A stretch of 64,000 nt of DNA from Sphingomonas sp. Leaf208 (GTDB lineage: Bacteria; Pseudomonadota; Alphaproteobacteria; Sphingomonadales; Sphingomonadaceae). How positions within the stretch are numbered: the first letter of the stretch is position 1; every line of letters begins with the position of its first letter. Both the position numbers and the translations under genes were made by a program. The notes under the pieces are model-generated. The model worked only from the letters and a program-made list of their open reading frames with translations. It was not told the DNA's origin and ran no database searches. Shown one piece after another: positions 46,784-55,527 of the stretch. The stretch spans positions 418,597-482,596 of the forward strand of contig NZ_LMKH01000012.1 of NCBI RefSeq assembly GCF_001421415.1, in the 5' to 3' direction.

Positions 46784-47467
46784 ATGATTCCAAGCCAACG
46801 GCAGGGTGAAACAGACGCCCGATCAAGCGATAGTCCGCCCTCTCGGAAGGGTCGCGATTTCGTCGCGCGGCACGGCGAAACCGTGTTCAACGCGGCGCAC
46901 CGGTTGCAGGGGGATGCGGCGCATACGCCGTTGACGCGGGCGGGCTTCGCGCAGGCGGACGAGCTTGGACGGGCGTTGCGGGAGTTGCTGGGGGTGAAAC
47001 CTGCGCTGGCGTTGTGGGCGTCGCCGACCGGGCGGGCCTTGCAGACGCTCGCAGTGATCTGCGAGCACCTGGAAGTGGACTGGCATGACGCGCGGACCGA
47101 TCCGCGGCTGGTGGAGATCGACATGGGGTCGTGGGGCGGCCGCTATTATGCGGACGTTATCGACGAGGTCGGGCCGGTGATGCTGCCGGGTGGGACGTTG
47201 AAGCCTTCGCCCGATGGCGAGACCTATGCGGAGATCGCGGCACGAGTCGGTGGGTGGCTGGCGGATACGGCGGAGGATCCGGGCGATCGGCTGGTGATCA
47301 TGCACGGGATCTCGAGTCGGGTGATGCTCGGCGTGATGACCGGTGCGGCGGTCGATCCTGTGCTCGGCGCGCCGGTTGCGAAGGGGTTGCCGCAAGGGTC
47401 GGTTACGCTGGTCGAGAACGGATGCGCTACGGTGCCGCATTTGGGTACGGGATTCGCTCCGGCGTGA
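46784..47467 (+). CDS. histidine phosphatase family (phosphoglycerate-mutase-like) protein
   Basis: A 227-residue phosphatase. The active-site motif FVARHGETVFN appears near residue 26, the second Arg/Glu block is WASPTGRALQT, and the distal His is in IMHGISSR. Acts on a phosphorylated small molecule not identifiable from sequence. The first 25 residues (QRQGETDARSSDSPPSRKGR) are unusual for the family, which normally starts directly at the RHG strand; an internal start is possible. Followed by a family A repeat. Confidence 0.85.
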   Translation: MIPSQRQGETDARSSDSPPSRKGRDFVARHGETVFNAAHRLQGDAAHTPLTRAGFAQADELGRALRELLGVKPALALWASPTGRALQTLAVICEHLEVDWHDARTDPRLVEIDMGSWGGRYYADVIDEVGPVMLPGGTLKPSPDGETYAEIAARVGGWLADTAEDPGDRLVIMHGISSRVMLGVMTGAAVDPVLGAPVAKGLPQGSVTLVENGCATVPHLGTGFAPA

Positions 47468-47513
47468 GTTGGAGCCGGGGGGAAGGACTCCGATGGGGGT
47501 TGCGGACTTCTGC

Positions 47514-47616
47514 GCCCCTCCCTGGAAGGGAGGGGTTGGGGGTGGGTCGGCTTCCGCGTGTTCGAACCGATGAAGCTCGAGCCGACCTACCCACCCCCTG
47601 CCCCTCCCTTCCAGGG
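47514..47616. repeat. palindromic repeat family A, copy 2
   Basis: GCCCCTCCCTGGAAGGGAGG-GGTTGGGGGTGGGTCGG and inverted CCGACCTACCCACCCCCTGC-CCCTCCCTTCCAGGG. It ends 2 bp before the only plausible start codon of the next gene, so it seems to have replaced that gene's original 5' region. Confidence 0.8.
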
Positions 47617-47618
47617 CG

Positions 47619-48083
47619 TTGGCGGTGGGGTTGCTTGCGGGCGCGGCTCCCGCGGCGGCGCGTGACACGATTGGCGTCTACCAAGGGTGGGGTGCGTTCC
47701 GGGACGCTACGCCAGCGCGGTGTTACGCGATTGCGCGGCCGGTGATGGCGGGGGGGCGTGCTTCGGGGTTTGCCAGCGTTGCGACGTGGCCTAAGCGCGG
47801 TTTGCGCGCGTCCTTGCATGTGCGGCTCAGTCGCGAGCGGGATCGGTCGGCGGGGGTGACGCTGACGGTCGGAGAGCGGCGATTCGCGTTGGTGGCGAAC
47901 GGGTTGGATGCGTGGGCTGGTGATGCGCCTAGCGATCGGGCGATCGTGGCGGCGATGCGGTCGGGGCGAAGCATGAGCGTGGAGGCGGTTGGTGTTGGTG
48001 GGCGGCCGTTCGTCGATGTGTATGCGTTGTCGGGGGCGGCGACGGCTATCGATGCGGCCGTGCTGGCGTGTAGTGGGGGGTGA
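47619..48083 (+). CDS. exported protein of unknown function, start eroded by a repeat
   Basis: A 154-residue product from TTG 47619. An apparent signal peptide (LAVGLLAGAAPAAA) leads to RDTIGVYQGWGAFRD, a cysteine in RCYAIARPV and a beta-rich domain ending AAVLACSGG. No family recognised; sphingomonads have similar exported proteins. No ATG exists upstream in frame: a family A repeat ends at the start codon and a stop lies at 47571. The native start and ribosome-binding site were probably overwritten, so expression is uncertain. Confidence 0.55.
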   Translation: MAVGLLAGAAPAAARDTIGVYQGWGAFRDATPARCYAIARPVMAGGRASGFASVATWPKRGLRASLHVRLSRERDRSAGVTLTVGERRFALVANGLDAWAGDAPSDRAIVAAMRSGRSMSVEAVGVGGRPFVDVYALSGAATAIDAAVLACSGG

Positions 48084-48113
48084 AATATCGCGCGAGCCCC
48101 GCCCACCGGTACC

Positions 48114-48214
48114 ACCCCGGCGAAGGCCGGGGCCCAATTGGGGGACGGGTGTGACGACACTCAGTTCTCCGTTACAACGACCTTTCCAATTGGGCCCCGG
48201 CCTTCGCCGGGGTG
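48114..48214. repeat. palindromic repeat family C, copy 3
   Basis: CACCCCGGCGAAGGCCGGGG-CCCAATTGG and inverted CCAATTGGGCCCCGGCCTTC-GCCGGGGTGG, 40 bp apart, upstream of rlmN. Confidence 0.8.
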
Positions 48215-48312
48215 GTGGTTGTTTTGAGTTATCTTCCGCCGGACTGCGCTGACTCCACGCCCTCTCTCGCAGCCAGTAGAAAAATCACGAAAATTCCGCT
48301 ACGGGCTCGCGC

Positions 48313-49518
48313 ATGCAGACCGCCGCGAACCTCATGCCCATTCCGGGGCACATCGATCCCGTGCCCGTTCCCCGCAGCTTCGTGCCGCGCAGCGATGGGC
48401 GGATCGACCTGCTCGGGCTGTCGCTCGCCGATCTGCGGATGGCGCTGGAGACGTCGCAGCTCGAGGAGAAGCAGGCCAAGCTGCGCGCCAAGCAGCTGTG
48501 GCACTGGATCTATAATCGCGGCGCGACCGAGTTCTCGGCGATGACCGATATCTCGAAGACGATGCACCCTTGGCTGGAGCAGCGCTTCGTGATCAGCCGG
48601 CCGAACGTGGTCGAGGCGCAGGTATCGACCGACGGGACGCGGAAATGGCTGCTGCGGTCGGACGACGCGCAGGATTACGAGATGGTGTTCATCCCCGACG
48701 CGGATCGCGGCACGTTGTGCGTGTCGAGCCAGGTCGGCTGCACGCTGAATTGCACCTTCTGCCACACCGGCACGATGCGGCTGGTGCGCAACCTGACCCC
48801 GGCCGAGATCGTCGGCCAGGTGATGCTCGCACGCGATTCGCTGGGCGAATGGCCGAGCCAGCCCGAGGGGCGGATGCTCACCAACATCGTGATGATGGGG
48901 ATGGGCGAGCCGCTCTATAATTTCGAGAATGTCCGCGATGCGCTGAAGCTGGTGATGGACGGCGCGGGGCTCGCGCTCAGCCGCCGCCGGATCACCTTGT
49001 CGACGTCGGGCGTGGTGCCGATGATGGCGCGCGCGGGGGCCGAGATCGGCGTGAACCTGGCGGTATCGCTACACGCGGTGACCAAGGAAGTGCGCGACGA
49101 GATCGTGCCGCTCAATCGGAAGTACGGCATCGAGGAGCTGTTGCAGGCGTGCGCGGACTATCCGGGCACCAACAACGCGCGGCGTATCACGTTCGAATAT
49201 GTGATGCTCAAGGACAAGAACGACTCCGACGACGACGCGCGCGAGCTGGTGCGGCTGCTGCGGAAGTACGAGCTGCCGGCGAAGGTGAACCTCATTCCGT
49301 TCAATCCGTGGCCGGGTGCGCAATACGAGTGCTCGACGCCCGAGCGGATCAAGTCGTTCTCGAGCATCGTGTTCGGTGCGGGGATCTCGGCGCCGGTGCG
49401 GACGCCGCGCGGGCGCGACATCGATGCGGCGTGCGGTCAGCTGAAGACCGCGTCGGAGAAGAAGAGCCGCGCGCAGATCGATCGCGAGGCCGCCGCCGAG
49501 TCCGACGCTTTTGCTTGA
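48313..49518 (+). CDS. rlmN: 23S rRNA (adenine-2503-C2)-methyltransferase / tRNA A37
   Basis: A 401-residue radical SAM enzyme: [16 protein letters not shown] holds the CxxxCxxC cluster motif, [14 protein letters not shown] the GEP motif and the C-terminal [11 protein letters not shown] the methyl-carrying cysteine. [18 protein letters not shown] lies in the N-terminal domain. It methylates A2503 of 23S rRNA and A37 of some tRNAs. Its stop overlaps the next gene, a TauE/SafE permease. Confidence 0.97.
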   Translation: MQTAANLMPIPGHIDPVPVPRSFVPRSDGRIDLLGLSLADLRMALETSQLEEKQAKLRAKQLWHWIYNRGATEFSAMTDISKTMHPWLEQRFVISRPNVVEAQVSTDGTRKWLLRSDDAQDYEMVFIPDADRGTLCVSSQVGCTLNCTFCHTGTMRLVRNLTPAEIVGQVMLARDSLGEWPSQPEGRMLTNIVMMGMGEPLYNFENVRDALKLVMDGAGLALSRRRITLSTSGVVPMMARAGAEIGVNLAVSLHAVTKEVRDEIVPLNRKYGIEELLQACADYPGTNNARRITFEYVMLKDKNDSDDDARELVRLLRKYELPAKVNLIPFNPWPGAQYECSTPERIKSFSSIVFGAGISAPVRTPRGRDIDAACGQLKTASEKKSRAQIDREAAAESDAFA

Positions 49519-50269
49519 GTGGACTGCGGTCGCGCTGGCGGCAGGGGCTGGGGTTCTCGGCGGCGCGATGAACGCGCTCGCGGGCGGCGGCAGCTTCGCG
49601 ACGATGCCGACGCTGATCGGGCTCGGCGTGCCGTCGACCTTCGCCAACGCGACCAGCAACGTCTCGCTCCAGCCGGGCGCGATGGCGAGCGCGTGGGCGT
49701 ACCGGCATGGGCTACAGCCGATCTCGGGCGTCGGCATGAAGACGATGGCGGGAGTCACCTTCGTCGGCGGGCTGGTCGGCAGCCTGTTGCTGGTCGCTAC
49801 GTCGGCACGCGCTTTCGACCTGATCGTGCCGTGGCTACTGCTGTTCGCAACGCTGGCGATCGCGTTCGGCACGCGCGCGTCGCTGTGGCTGCGGTCGCGA
49901 GTCGAGATTGGACCGAAGTCGTTGGTCGCGGTGCAGGCGTTGCTGGGAATTTATGGCGGGTATTTCGGCGGCGGCGTCGGATTGATGCTGACCGCCGCGT
50001 GGGGGCTGTTATCGGGCGCGACACCCGCCACGCTCGCGCCGCCGCGGACGCTGATGCTGGCGGTCGCGAACCTCGCCGCGACGATCATCTTCATCGCGAC
50101 CGGGATGGTGGTGTGGGCGCTATGCGTACCGATGCTGATCGGCGGGATCGTCGGCGGGCATTTCGGCGCGAAACTCGGGTTGTTGCTGTCGCCCCAGGTG
50201 ATCCGCGTGTGGACGCTGCTGGTGACGATCGCGACGACGATCGTGTTCTTCTACCGCGCCTATTCCTGA
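49511..50269 (+). CDS. TSUP (TauE/SafE) family permease
   Basis: A 252-residue membrane protein with seven or eight TM helices: start [20 protein letters not shown], repeated signature [19 protein letters not shown] and [20 protein letters not shown]. The family exports sulfite, sulfonates or related anions. The TTG start overlaps the rlmN stop by 8 bp. It converges with the betaine transporter gene, overlapping its end by 10 bp. Confidence 0.88.
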   Translation: MLEWTAVALAAGAGVLGGAMNALAGGGSFATMPTLIGLGVPSTFANATSNVSLQPGAMASAWAYRHGLQPISGVGMKTMAGVTFVGGLVGSLLLVATSARAFDLIVPWLLLFATLAIAFGTRASLWLRSRVEIGPKSLVAVQALLGIYGGYFGGGVGLMLTAAWGLLSGATPATLAPPRTLMLAVANLAATIIFIATGMVVWALCVPMLIGGIVGGHFGAKLGLLLSPQVIRVWTLLVTIATTIVFFYRAYS

Positions 50270-51804
50270 AGCCCGGTCTTCGCGGCGAGCCATTTCGCCG
50301 CGGCCTCGGGCGTTTCCTTGTCAGTATCGCGGTCGACCCGGTAGTTCGCGGCGCGCATCGCCTCGACCGGGATGCGGCCGACCATCGGCTTCAGCGCGGC
50401 GAGGAACTTGGCGTCCCCTGCCCGCTTCGGCGCGACCATCAGGATTGCGTCGTAGCCCGGGATCGCACGCCGCGGGTCGGTGAGCACGGTGAGCCCATCC
50501 GCGGCGATCCGGCCATCGGACGAGAAGGCGGAGATGACGTCGACATTGCCGCTCTCCAGCGCGCGGTACATGAAGGTCGGGCTGTACGGCGTCGTCTTGG
50601 CGAAGCGGAGCGGATAGGCGCGCTTCACCGCGGCCCATTCGGGGCGTTCGAGGAATTCGAGATCGCTGCCGAGCGTCATACCGGGGGCGGCCTTCACCAG
50701 ATCGTCGAGGCTGACGATGCGCTTGGACTTGGCCGCGTCGCCCTTCATCGCGAAGGCGTAGGCGTTCTCGAAGCCGAGCGAACCGACCAAGCCGACACGA
50801 TGCTCGCGCCTCGCCCATTCGGTGATCGCGGCGACCATCGCCGGGCGTTCGGGGACGTCGTTGCGCTTCATCTCGTTCGCCCAGATCGTCCCGGCATAAT
50901 CGACATAGACGTCGATATCGCCGCCGGAGAGCGCCCCGAAGACGACCGCCGATCCGAGGCCGTCGCGATATTCGACGGTGTAGCCCGCATGTTCGAGCCG
51001 GTCGCCGATCAGCCGCGCGAGGATGTATTGCTCGGCGAAGTTCTTTGCGCCGACCACGACGGTGCGGTCCGCGCCGCCCTTGGGCCAGAGCGGGGCGGTC
51101 GCCGCCGCGGTGCCCAACACCAGCACCACCGCGCTTGCGATCCAGAGCCAGCGGCGGCGCGCGCGGATGCCGTATTCGATCGCTCCGATCAGCGCGTCGA
51201 CCGCCAGCGCAAGCGCGGCCGCCGACACGCAGCCGGCGAGCACCAGCGCCCAGTTCTGCGTCTGGAGTCCGGCAAAGATCATGTCGCCGAGGCTCGGCTG
51301 GCCGACCGTCGTCGACAGCGTCGCGGCGCCGATCGTCCAGACTGCCGCGGTGCGGATGCCGGCGATCAGCACGGGCGCGACCAGCGGAGCCTCGACCAGC
51401 CGTAGTTTCTGCGCGGGCGTCATGCCGACCGCGTTTGCCGCCTGGATCACGGCGGGATCGATGCCGTGCAGCCCCGCGACCGCATTCCGCAGGATCGGTA
51501 GCAGCGCGTACAGCGTCAGCGCGATCAGCGACGGGAGGAAGCCGAGCGCGGGGATGCCGCCGCCGACCAGCGCGGAGAGGCTGAGCAGCAGCGGGTAGAA
51601 TAAAGCGAGCAGCGCAAGGCTAGGGATCGTCTGCACCAGGCTCGCAAAGCCGAGCGACACGCGCGCCACGGTCGCGTTGCGCGCGGACCAGATGCCGAGC
51701 GGCAGGCTGATCGCGATGCCGAGCAGCAGCGCCGCCGCGGAAAGCAGGACGTGGTTGGCGAGCAGCGGCGGCACGCGGCCGAGCGCATCGAGGAACGCGC
51801 TCAT
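50260..51804 (-). CDS. fused permease-substrate-binding protein of a betaine/choline/ergothioneine-type ABC importer
   Basis: A 514-residue fusion. Residues about 1-215 are an OpuAB/OpuBB-like permease with six TM helices and the EAA-type loop AANAVGMTPAQKLRLVEAPL. Residues about 240-514 are an OpuAC-type binding domain: VVVGAKNFAEQYILARLIGD and VDYAGTIWANEMKRNDVPE. This fusion occurs in OpuF/BilE and EgtU transporters, with quaternary amines or ergothioneine as known ligands; the ligand here is not decided. It forms an operon with the ATPase gene (10 bp away). Confidence 0.88.
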   Translation of the reverse strand: MSAFLDALGRVPPLLANHVLLSAAALLLGIAISLPLGIWSARNATVARVSLGFASLVQTIPSLALLALFYPLLLSLSALVGGGIPALGFLPSLIALTLYALLPILRNAVAGLHGIDPAVIQAANAVGMTPAQKLRLVEAPLVAPVLIAGIRTAAVWTIGAATLSTTVGQPSLGDMIFAGLQTQNWALVLAGCVSAAALALAVDALIGAIEYGIRARRRWLWIASAVVLVLGTAAATAPLWPKGGADRTVVVGAKNFAEQYILARLIGDRLEHAGYTVEYRDGLGSAVVFGALSGGDIDVYVDYAGTIWANEMKRNDVPERPAMVAAITEWARREHRVGLVGSLGFENAYAFAMKGDAAKSKRIVSLDDLVKAAPGMTLGSDLEFLERPEWAAVKRAYPLRFAKTTPYSPTFMYRALESGNVDVISAFSSDGRIAADGLTVLTDPRRAIPGYDAILMVAPKRAGDAKFLAALKPMVGRIPVEAMRAANYRVDRDTDKETPEAAAKWLAAKTGLQE

Positions 51805-51814
51805 GCAACCCCCC

Positions 51815-52588
51815 TCATGCGACTAGCGCCTGCAAGCGTTCGGCCTGCGCGCGCGGCACCTGCACCAGTGCCTGCGCGTCGTCGCCACCCTTGCCGGCGA
51901 CGAGGTCCGCGGGCGTGGCGTCGGCGACGATCCGCCCCGCCTTCATCACCAGCACGCGGTCGGCGAGCAGCAGCGCCTCCGCCATATCGTGCGTGACCAA
52001 GATGGTGGTCAGCCCGAGTCGGTCGTGCAGTTCGCGGATCCGCGTGCCGAGCGCATCGCGCGTGACCGGGTCGAGCGCGCCGAACGCCTCGTCGAGCAGC
52101 AGCAGTTTCGCGCCGGGTGCGAGCGCGCGGGCGATGCCGACGCGCTGGCGCTGGCCGCCCGAGAGCGCGTCGGGCATGCGGCCGGCGATGTCGCGGGGCA
52201 GGTCGACGAGGTCGAGCAGTTCGCCGACCTTCGCCTCGTCCGTGCGGCCTGCGATGCGCAGGCCGATCGCGATGTTCTCGGCGATCGTCATGTGCGGGAA
52301 CAGGCCGATATTCTGGAAGACGTAGCCGATCCGGCGGCGCAGTTCGGGCGCGGGCTCGGCGGCGACGTCGGCACCGTCGATCGTCACGCGGCCTTCGCTC
52401 GGCTCGACCAGGCGGTTGAGCGTTTTCAGCAGCGTCGACTTGCCCGAACCGGACGTGCCGACGAGCGCGACGAAACTGCCGCGCGCGATCTCCAGCGAAA
52501 CGCCGTCGACGGCGATCGTCGTGCCCCCAGCGCCTGGGTATCTTTTGGTGACGCGTTCGAAAGCGAGCGCTGGGGAATTGTCTGGCAT
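51815..52588 (-). CDS. ABC transporter ATPase of the betaine/choline type
   Basis: A 257-residue ATPase: Walker A GTSGSGKSTLLKTLNRL, signature LSGGQRQRVGIARALA, Walker B LLLLDEAFGALD and H-loop VTHDMAEALLLAD. The sequence matches the OpuAA/OpuCA class but lacks the C-terminal CBS domains. It powers the fused permease-binding protein downstream. ATG 52588 (MPDNSPALAF); the extension upstream is non-homologous. The SDR gene begins divergently 48 bp away. Confidence 0.9.
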   Translation of the reverse strand: MPDNSPALAFERVTKRYPGAGGTTIAVDGVSLEIARGSFVALVGTSGSGKSTLLKTLNRLVEPSEGRVTIDGADVAAEPAPELRRRIGYVFQNIGLFPHMTIAENIAIGLRIAGRTDEAKVGELLDLVDLPRDIAGRMPDALSGGQRQRVGIARALAPGAKLLLLDEAFGALDPVTRDALGTRIRELHDRLGLTTILVTHDMAEALLLADRVLVMKAGRIVADATPADLVAGKGGDDAQALVQVPRAQAERLQALVA

Positions 52589-52636
52589 CTGCGCGCAGGA
52601 TGCGGGAAACATACCGGAAAATCAAATGGAGAGGGT

Positions 52637-53428
52637 ATGAGCCAGCAGGGCATTTTCATCACCGGCGGCGGATCGGGGATCGGCCGCGCCACCGCGATAC
52701 TGTTCGCGCGGAAAGGCTGGCGGGTCGGGCTCGCCGACGTCAACGTCGCAGGACTTGCCGAGACCGCCGCACTGCTGCCCGCGGGGATGGTCAGCACCTA
52801 TCAGATGGACGTGCGCGACCGCGATGCGTGGGTGGCGTCGCTCGATGCGTTCGTCGCGACCACCGGCGGACGGCTCGACGTGCTGTTCAACAATGCCGGG
52901 ATCGGATCGGGCGGACCACTCGCGGAGACCGATTTCGCCGAGATCGACCGGGTGATCGCGATCAACCTGGTCGGCGCGCTGAACGGCGCGCGGATCGGCC
53001 ATGCGTATCTGAAGCGGACGCCGGGATCGTGCCTGCTCAACACCGCGTCGGCGTCGGCGATCTACGGCTCGGCGGGGCTCGCGCCCTATTCCGCGACCAA
53101 GTTCGGGGTGCGCGCGATCACTGAGGCGCTCGACGGCGAATGGGCGGCGGACGGCATCAAGGTGCGCTCGATCGTGCCGAGCTTCATCGACACGCCGCTG
53201 CTCGATTCGGCGGCGGGGAACACGAACCATTCGATCCGCGAGACGGTGACGGGTGCCGGGCTAGAACTGACCGGCGTGGACAAGGTCGCGGAGGCGGCCT
53301 GGGCCGCGGTACACGGCGACAAGGTGCATACTTTCGTGGGGAAGACCGCGCACCGCATGGCGTTCGCGGCGCGGTGGATGCCGGGTGCGCTGCGCAAGCG
53401 GATGCGGCGGGATATGCGGAAGGGCTAA
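52637..53428 (+). CDS. short-chain dehydrogenase/reductase
   Basis: A 263-residue classical SDR. The cofactor motif is FITGGGSGIGRATA, NNAGIG follows near residue 90, the catalytic Ser-Tyr-Lys set is in LNTASASAIYG and YSATKFG. ADVN after the second strand suggests NAD rather than NADP. Substrate unknown. GAGAGGG precedes the ATG at 52637. A family A repeat follows the stop. Confidence 0.9.
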   Translation: MSQQGIFITGGGSGIGRATAILFARKGWRVGLADVNVAGLAETAALLPAGMVSTYQMDVRDRDAWVASLDAFVATTGGRLDVLFNNAGIGSGGPLAETDFAEIDRVIAINLVGALNGARIGHAYLKRTPGSCLLNTASASAIYGSAGLAPYSATKFGVRAITEALDGEWAADGIKVRSIVPSFIDTPLLDSAAGNTNHSIRETVTGAGLELTGVDKVAEAAWAAVHGDKVHTFVGKTAHRMAFAARWMPGALRKRMRRDMRKG

Positions 53429-53433
53429 AAATT

Positions 53434-53543
53434 CCCCCTCCCTGGAAGGGAGGGGTCAGGGGGTGGGTCGGCTTCCGCATACCCGAACCTTTAGTGGCTC
53501 AAGCCGGCCCACCCACCCCCAACCCCTCCCTTTCAGGGAGGGG
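53434..53543. repeat. palindromic repeat family A, copy 3
   Basis: CCCCCTCCCTGGAAGGGAGG-GGTCAGGGGGTGGGTCGG and inverted CCGGCCCACCCACCCCCAAC-CCCTCCCTTTCAGGGAGGGG. It fills the space between the convergent SDR and pterin dehydratase genes. Confidence 0.85.
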
Positions 53544-53555
53544 CAAGACAGAAGC

Positions 53556-53852
53556 TCAGGCGTCGCCGACGATCGCGTCGATCGCTTCGGCCATCTCGAT
53601 ATCGCGCGGGGACAGGCCACCCGCATCGTGCGTCGTCAGCAAAATTTCGACGCGGTTCCAGACGTTCTTCCATTCCGGATGGTGGTTCGCGCGCTCGGCG
53701 ATCAGCGCGACCTGAGTCATGAAGCCGAACGCCTCGACGAAATCGGCGAACACGATCGTCCGCGTGATCGCGTCGCGCGCATCGTCGTAATCCCACTCGT
53801 CGAGCCCATCGAGCGCCTCGGCCCGCTCGGTATCGTTCAGCGCTTCGATCAT
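53556..53852 (-). CDS. 4a-hydroxytetrahydrobiopterin dehydratase
   Basis: A 98-residue PCD/PhhB: active-site [20 protein letters not shown] is complete, with [19 protein letters not shown] before it. It dehydrates 4a-hydroxytetrahydropterin, recycling the cofactor of aromatic amino-acid hydroxylases, and can help molybdopterin or pterin metabolism. ATG 53852 is chosen; the open frame runs 20 codons further without homology. Divergent from the metallopeptidase gene. Confidence 0.92.
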   Translation of the reverse strand: MIEALNDTERAEALDGLDEWDYDDARDAITRTIVFADFVEAFGFMTQVALIAERANHHPEWKNVWNRVEILLTTHDAGGLSPRDIEMAEAIDAIVGDA

Positions 53853-53900
53853 CGGGCTCTCCCTTGCCGCAACAGTTCGCCGACGCGTATGGCTGGCGGC

Positions 53901-54311
53901 ATGAGCGGGCAAGCGACAATATCCGGGGAAGCCCCCGACGCCGACACGATAGAGGCGATCGCGCGGGCGACGATCGCCAAGCTACCGGTGCAGTTCGCCG
54001 GACATCTCGGCGACATCGTCTTCGCGGTCGAGGAGTTTGCCGACGACGAGACGCTGGCGGCGCTGGGCCTCGAACACCCGCTCGACCTGTCGGGACTGTA
54101 TCACGGCCGTCCGCTTGGCGAGAAATCGTCGATGGACGTCGCGCCGATGCCCGATCGCATCGTGCTGTACCGCCGCGCGATCCTGGAGGAATGGATCGAG
54201 ACCGGGGTGCGCCTCGACGATCTCGTCGCGCATGTGACGATCCACGAGATCGGCCATCATTTCGGCCTGAGCGACGACGACATGCACGCGCTGGAGGATA
54301 GCGCGACGTGA
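53901..54311 (+). CDS. metallopeptidase family protein (minimal MMP-like domain)
   Basis: A 136-residue protein of the DUF1025 family of short zinc peptidases. The metal motif is [20 protein letters not shown] (HExxHxxGxxD), at the C-terminal end. Upstream are [13 protein letters not shown] and LYHGRP. An in-frame ATG at 53889 is an alternative start. The next gene (ccmA) begins inside its stop codon, so the peptidase is coupled to cytochrome c maturation genes. Confidence 0.88.
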   Translation: MSGQATISGEAPDADTIEAIARATIAKLPVQFAGHLGDIVFAVEEFADDETLAALGLEHPLDLSGLYHGRPLGEKSSMDVAPMPDRIVLYRRAILEEWIETGVRLDDLVAHVTIHEIGHHFGLSDDDMHALEDSAT

Positions 54312-54880
54312 GTCTCGCGTTTCGCGACGTGGCGTGCGTACGAGGCGGAAGATTGCTATTCTCGGGCGTCTCGTTCGACCTCGGGCGGGGCGATGCGGCG
54401 ATCGTCACCGGCCCCAATGGCGTCGGAAAATCGAGCCTGATCCGCATCGCCGCCGGCCTGCTCGCGCCATTCGAAGGCGCCGTGACCTGTGACGCGGCCA
54501 AGGCGCTGCTAACCGAGGCGAGCGCGCTCGACTCGGACCGCACGCTGATCGCGGCGCTCCGTTTCTGGGCTGCGTTGGACACCGCGCTCGCCCCCGATAC
54601 CCGGATCGCCGAAGCTATATCCGCACTCGATCTGGATGCGCTCGCGGGCATTCCGGTCCGCCTGCTGTCGACCGGGCAACGCCGCCGCGCGGCGATCGCG
54701 CGCGTTGCCGCCAGCGGAGCGCCTGTGTGGCTGCTCGACGAACCCGCCAACGGGCTCGACACGGTTTCGATCGCTCGACTGGAAACGCTGATCGCCGAAC
54801 ACCGCGCCATCGGCGGGATCGCGCTGGTCGCGACGCACCTGTCGCTGGCGATTCCCCACGCGCAGGAGATCGCGTTGTGA
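54308..54880 (+). CDS. ccmA: haem exporter ATP-binding protein CcmA
   Basis: A 190-residue ATPase subunit of the cytochrome c maturation complex: Walker A VTGPNGVGKSSLIRIAAG, signature LSTGQRRRAAIARV, Walker B VWLLDEPANGLD. CcmAB with CcmC drives release of haem-bound CcmE. GTG start overlaps the previous stop; the stop overlaps ccmB. Confidence 0.92.
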   Translation: MSLAFRDVACVRGGRLLFSGVSFDLGRGDAAIVTGPNGVGKSSLIRIAAGLLAPFEGAVTCDAAKALLTEASALDSDRTLIAALRFWAALDTALAPDTRIAEAISALDLDALAGIPVRLLSTGQRRRAAIARVAASGAPVWLLDEPANGLDTVSIARLETLIAEHRAIGGIALVATHLSLAIPHAQEIAL

Positions 54881-55518
54881 TCGCGCTGATCCGCCGCGAT
54901 CTACGCCGCAGCGTGTCGAGTGGCGGCGCGACATTGGTGGTCGCGTTCTTCCTGCTGGTCGCGACGTTGTTCCCATTCGCGATCGGGCCCGACGCGGCGT
55001 TGCTCGCGCGGATCGGCGGCGGGGTGATCTGGACCGCAGCCTTGCTTGCGGCCTTGTTGCCGGTCGAGCGCCTCGTCGGTCCCGATCTGGAAGCCGGCAT
55101 ATTCGACCAGTTCGTCGTCCGCGGGATGTCGCTCGCGCTGGTCGCCTTAGCGAAGACGATCGCGCACTGGTTGAGCTTTGGCCCGCCGCTGATGCTCGCT
55201 GCGGTGATCGCCGCGGGGTTGCTCAACCTGACGGCCGACACGCTGCTGCGCGTCGAAATCGGCCTGCTGATCGGCACGCCCGGCCTCGCCGCGCTCGCGG
55301 TCGCGACCAGTGCGCTAGTTGCGGGCGTTCGCGGCGGCGGGGCAGTGACGGGCCTCGTCATGCTGCCGCTCGCGGTCCCGTTGCTGATCTTCGGCGCGGG
55401 GTCGCTTGATCCGGCCGCCGGTGCGGGCGCGGTGAAACTGCTCGCTGCGGTCAGCCTCGTGCTCGTCGCGGGCGCACCGTTTCTGGCGGCGGCGGCGATC
55501 CGCGCGGGCATGGACTGA
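54877..55518 (+). CDS. ccmB: haem exporter membrane subunit CcmB
   Basis: A 213-residue protein with six TM helices: start VIALIRRDLRRSVSSGG, then LVVAFFLLVATLFPFAIGPD, GGGVIWTAALLAALLPVERL and MLPLAVPLLIFGAG. All are family signatures of CcmB. GTG start at 54877 overlaps ccmA. ccmC does not follow; a Gfo/Idh oxidoreductase gene comes 9 bp later. Confidence 0.92.
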   Translation: MIALIRRDLRRSVSSGGATLVVAFFLLVATLFPFAIGPDAALLARIGGGVIWTAALLAALLPVERLVGPDLEAGIFDQFVVRGMSLALVALAKTIAHWLSFGPPLMLAAVIAAGLLNLTADTLLRVEIGLLIGTPGLAALAVATSALVAGVRGGGAVTGLVMLPLAVPLLIFGAGSLDPAAGAGAVKLLAAVSLVLVAGAPFLAAAAIRAGMD

Positions 55519-55527
55519 GGGGTGAGC

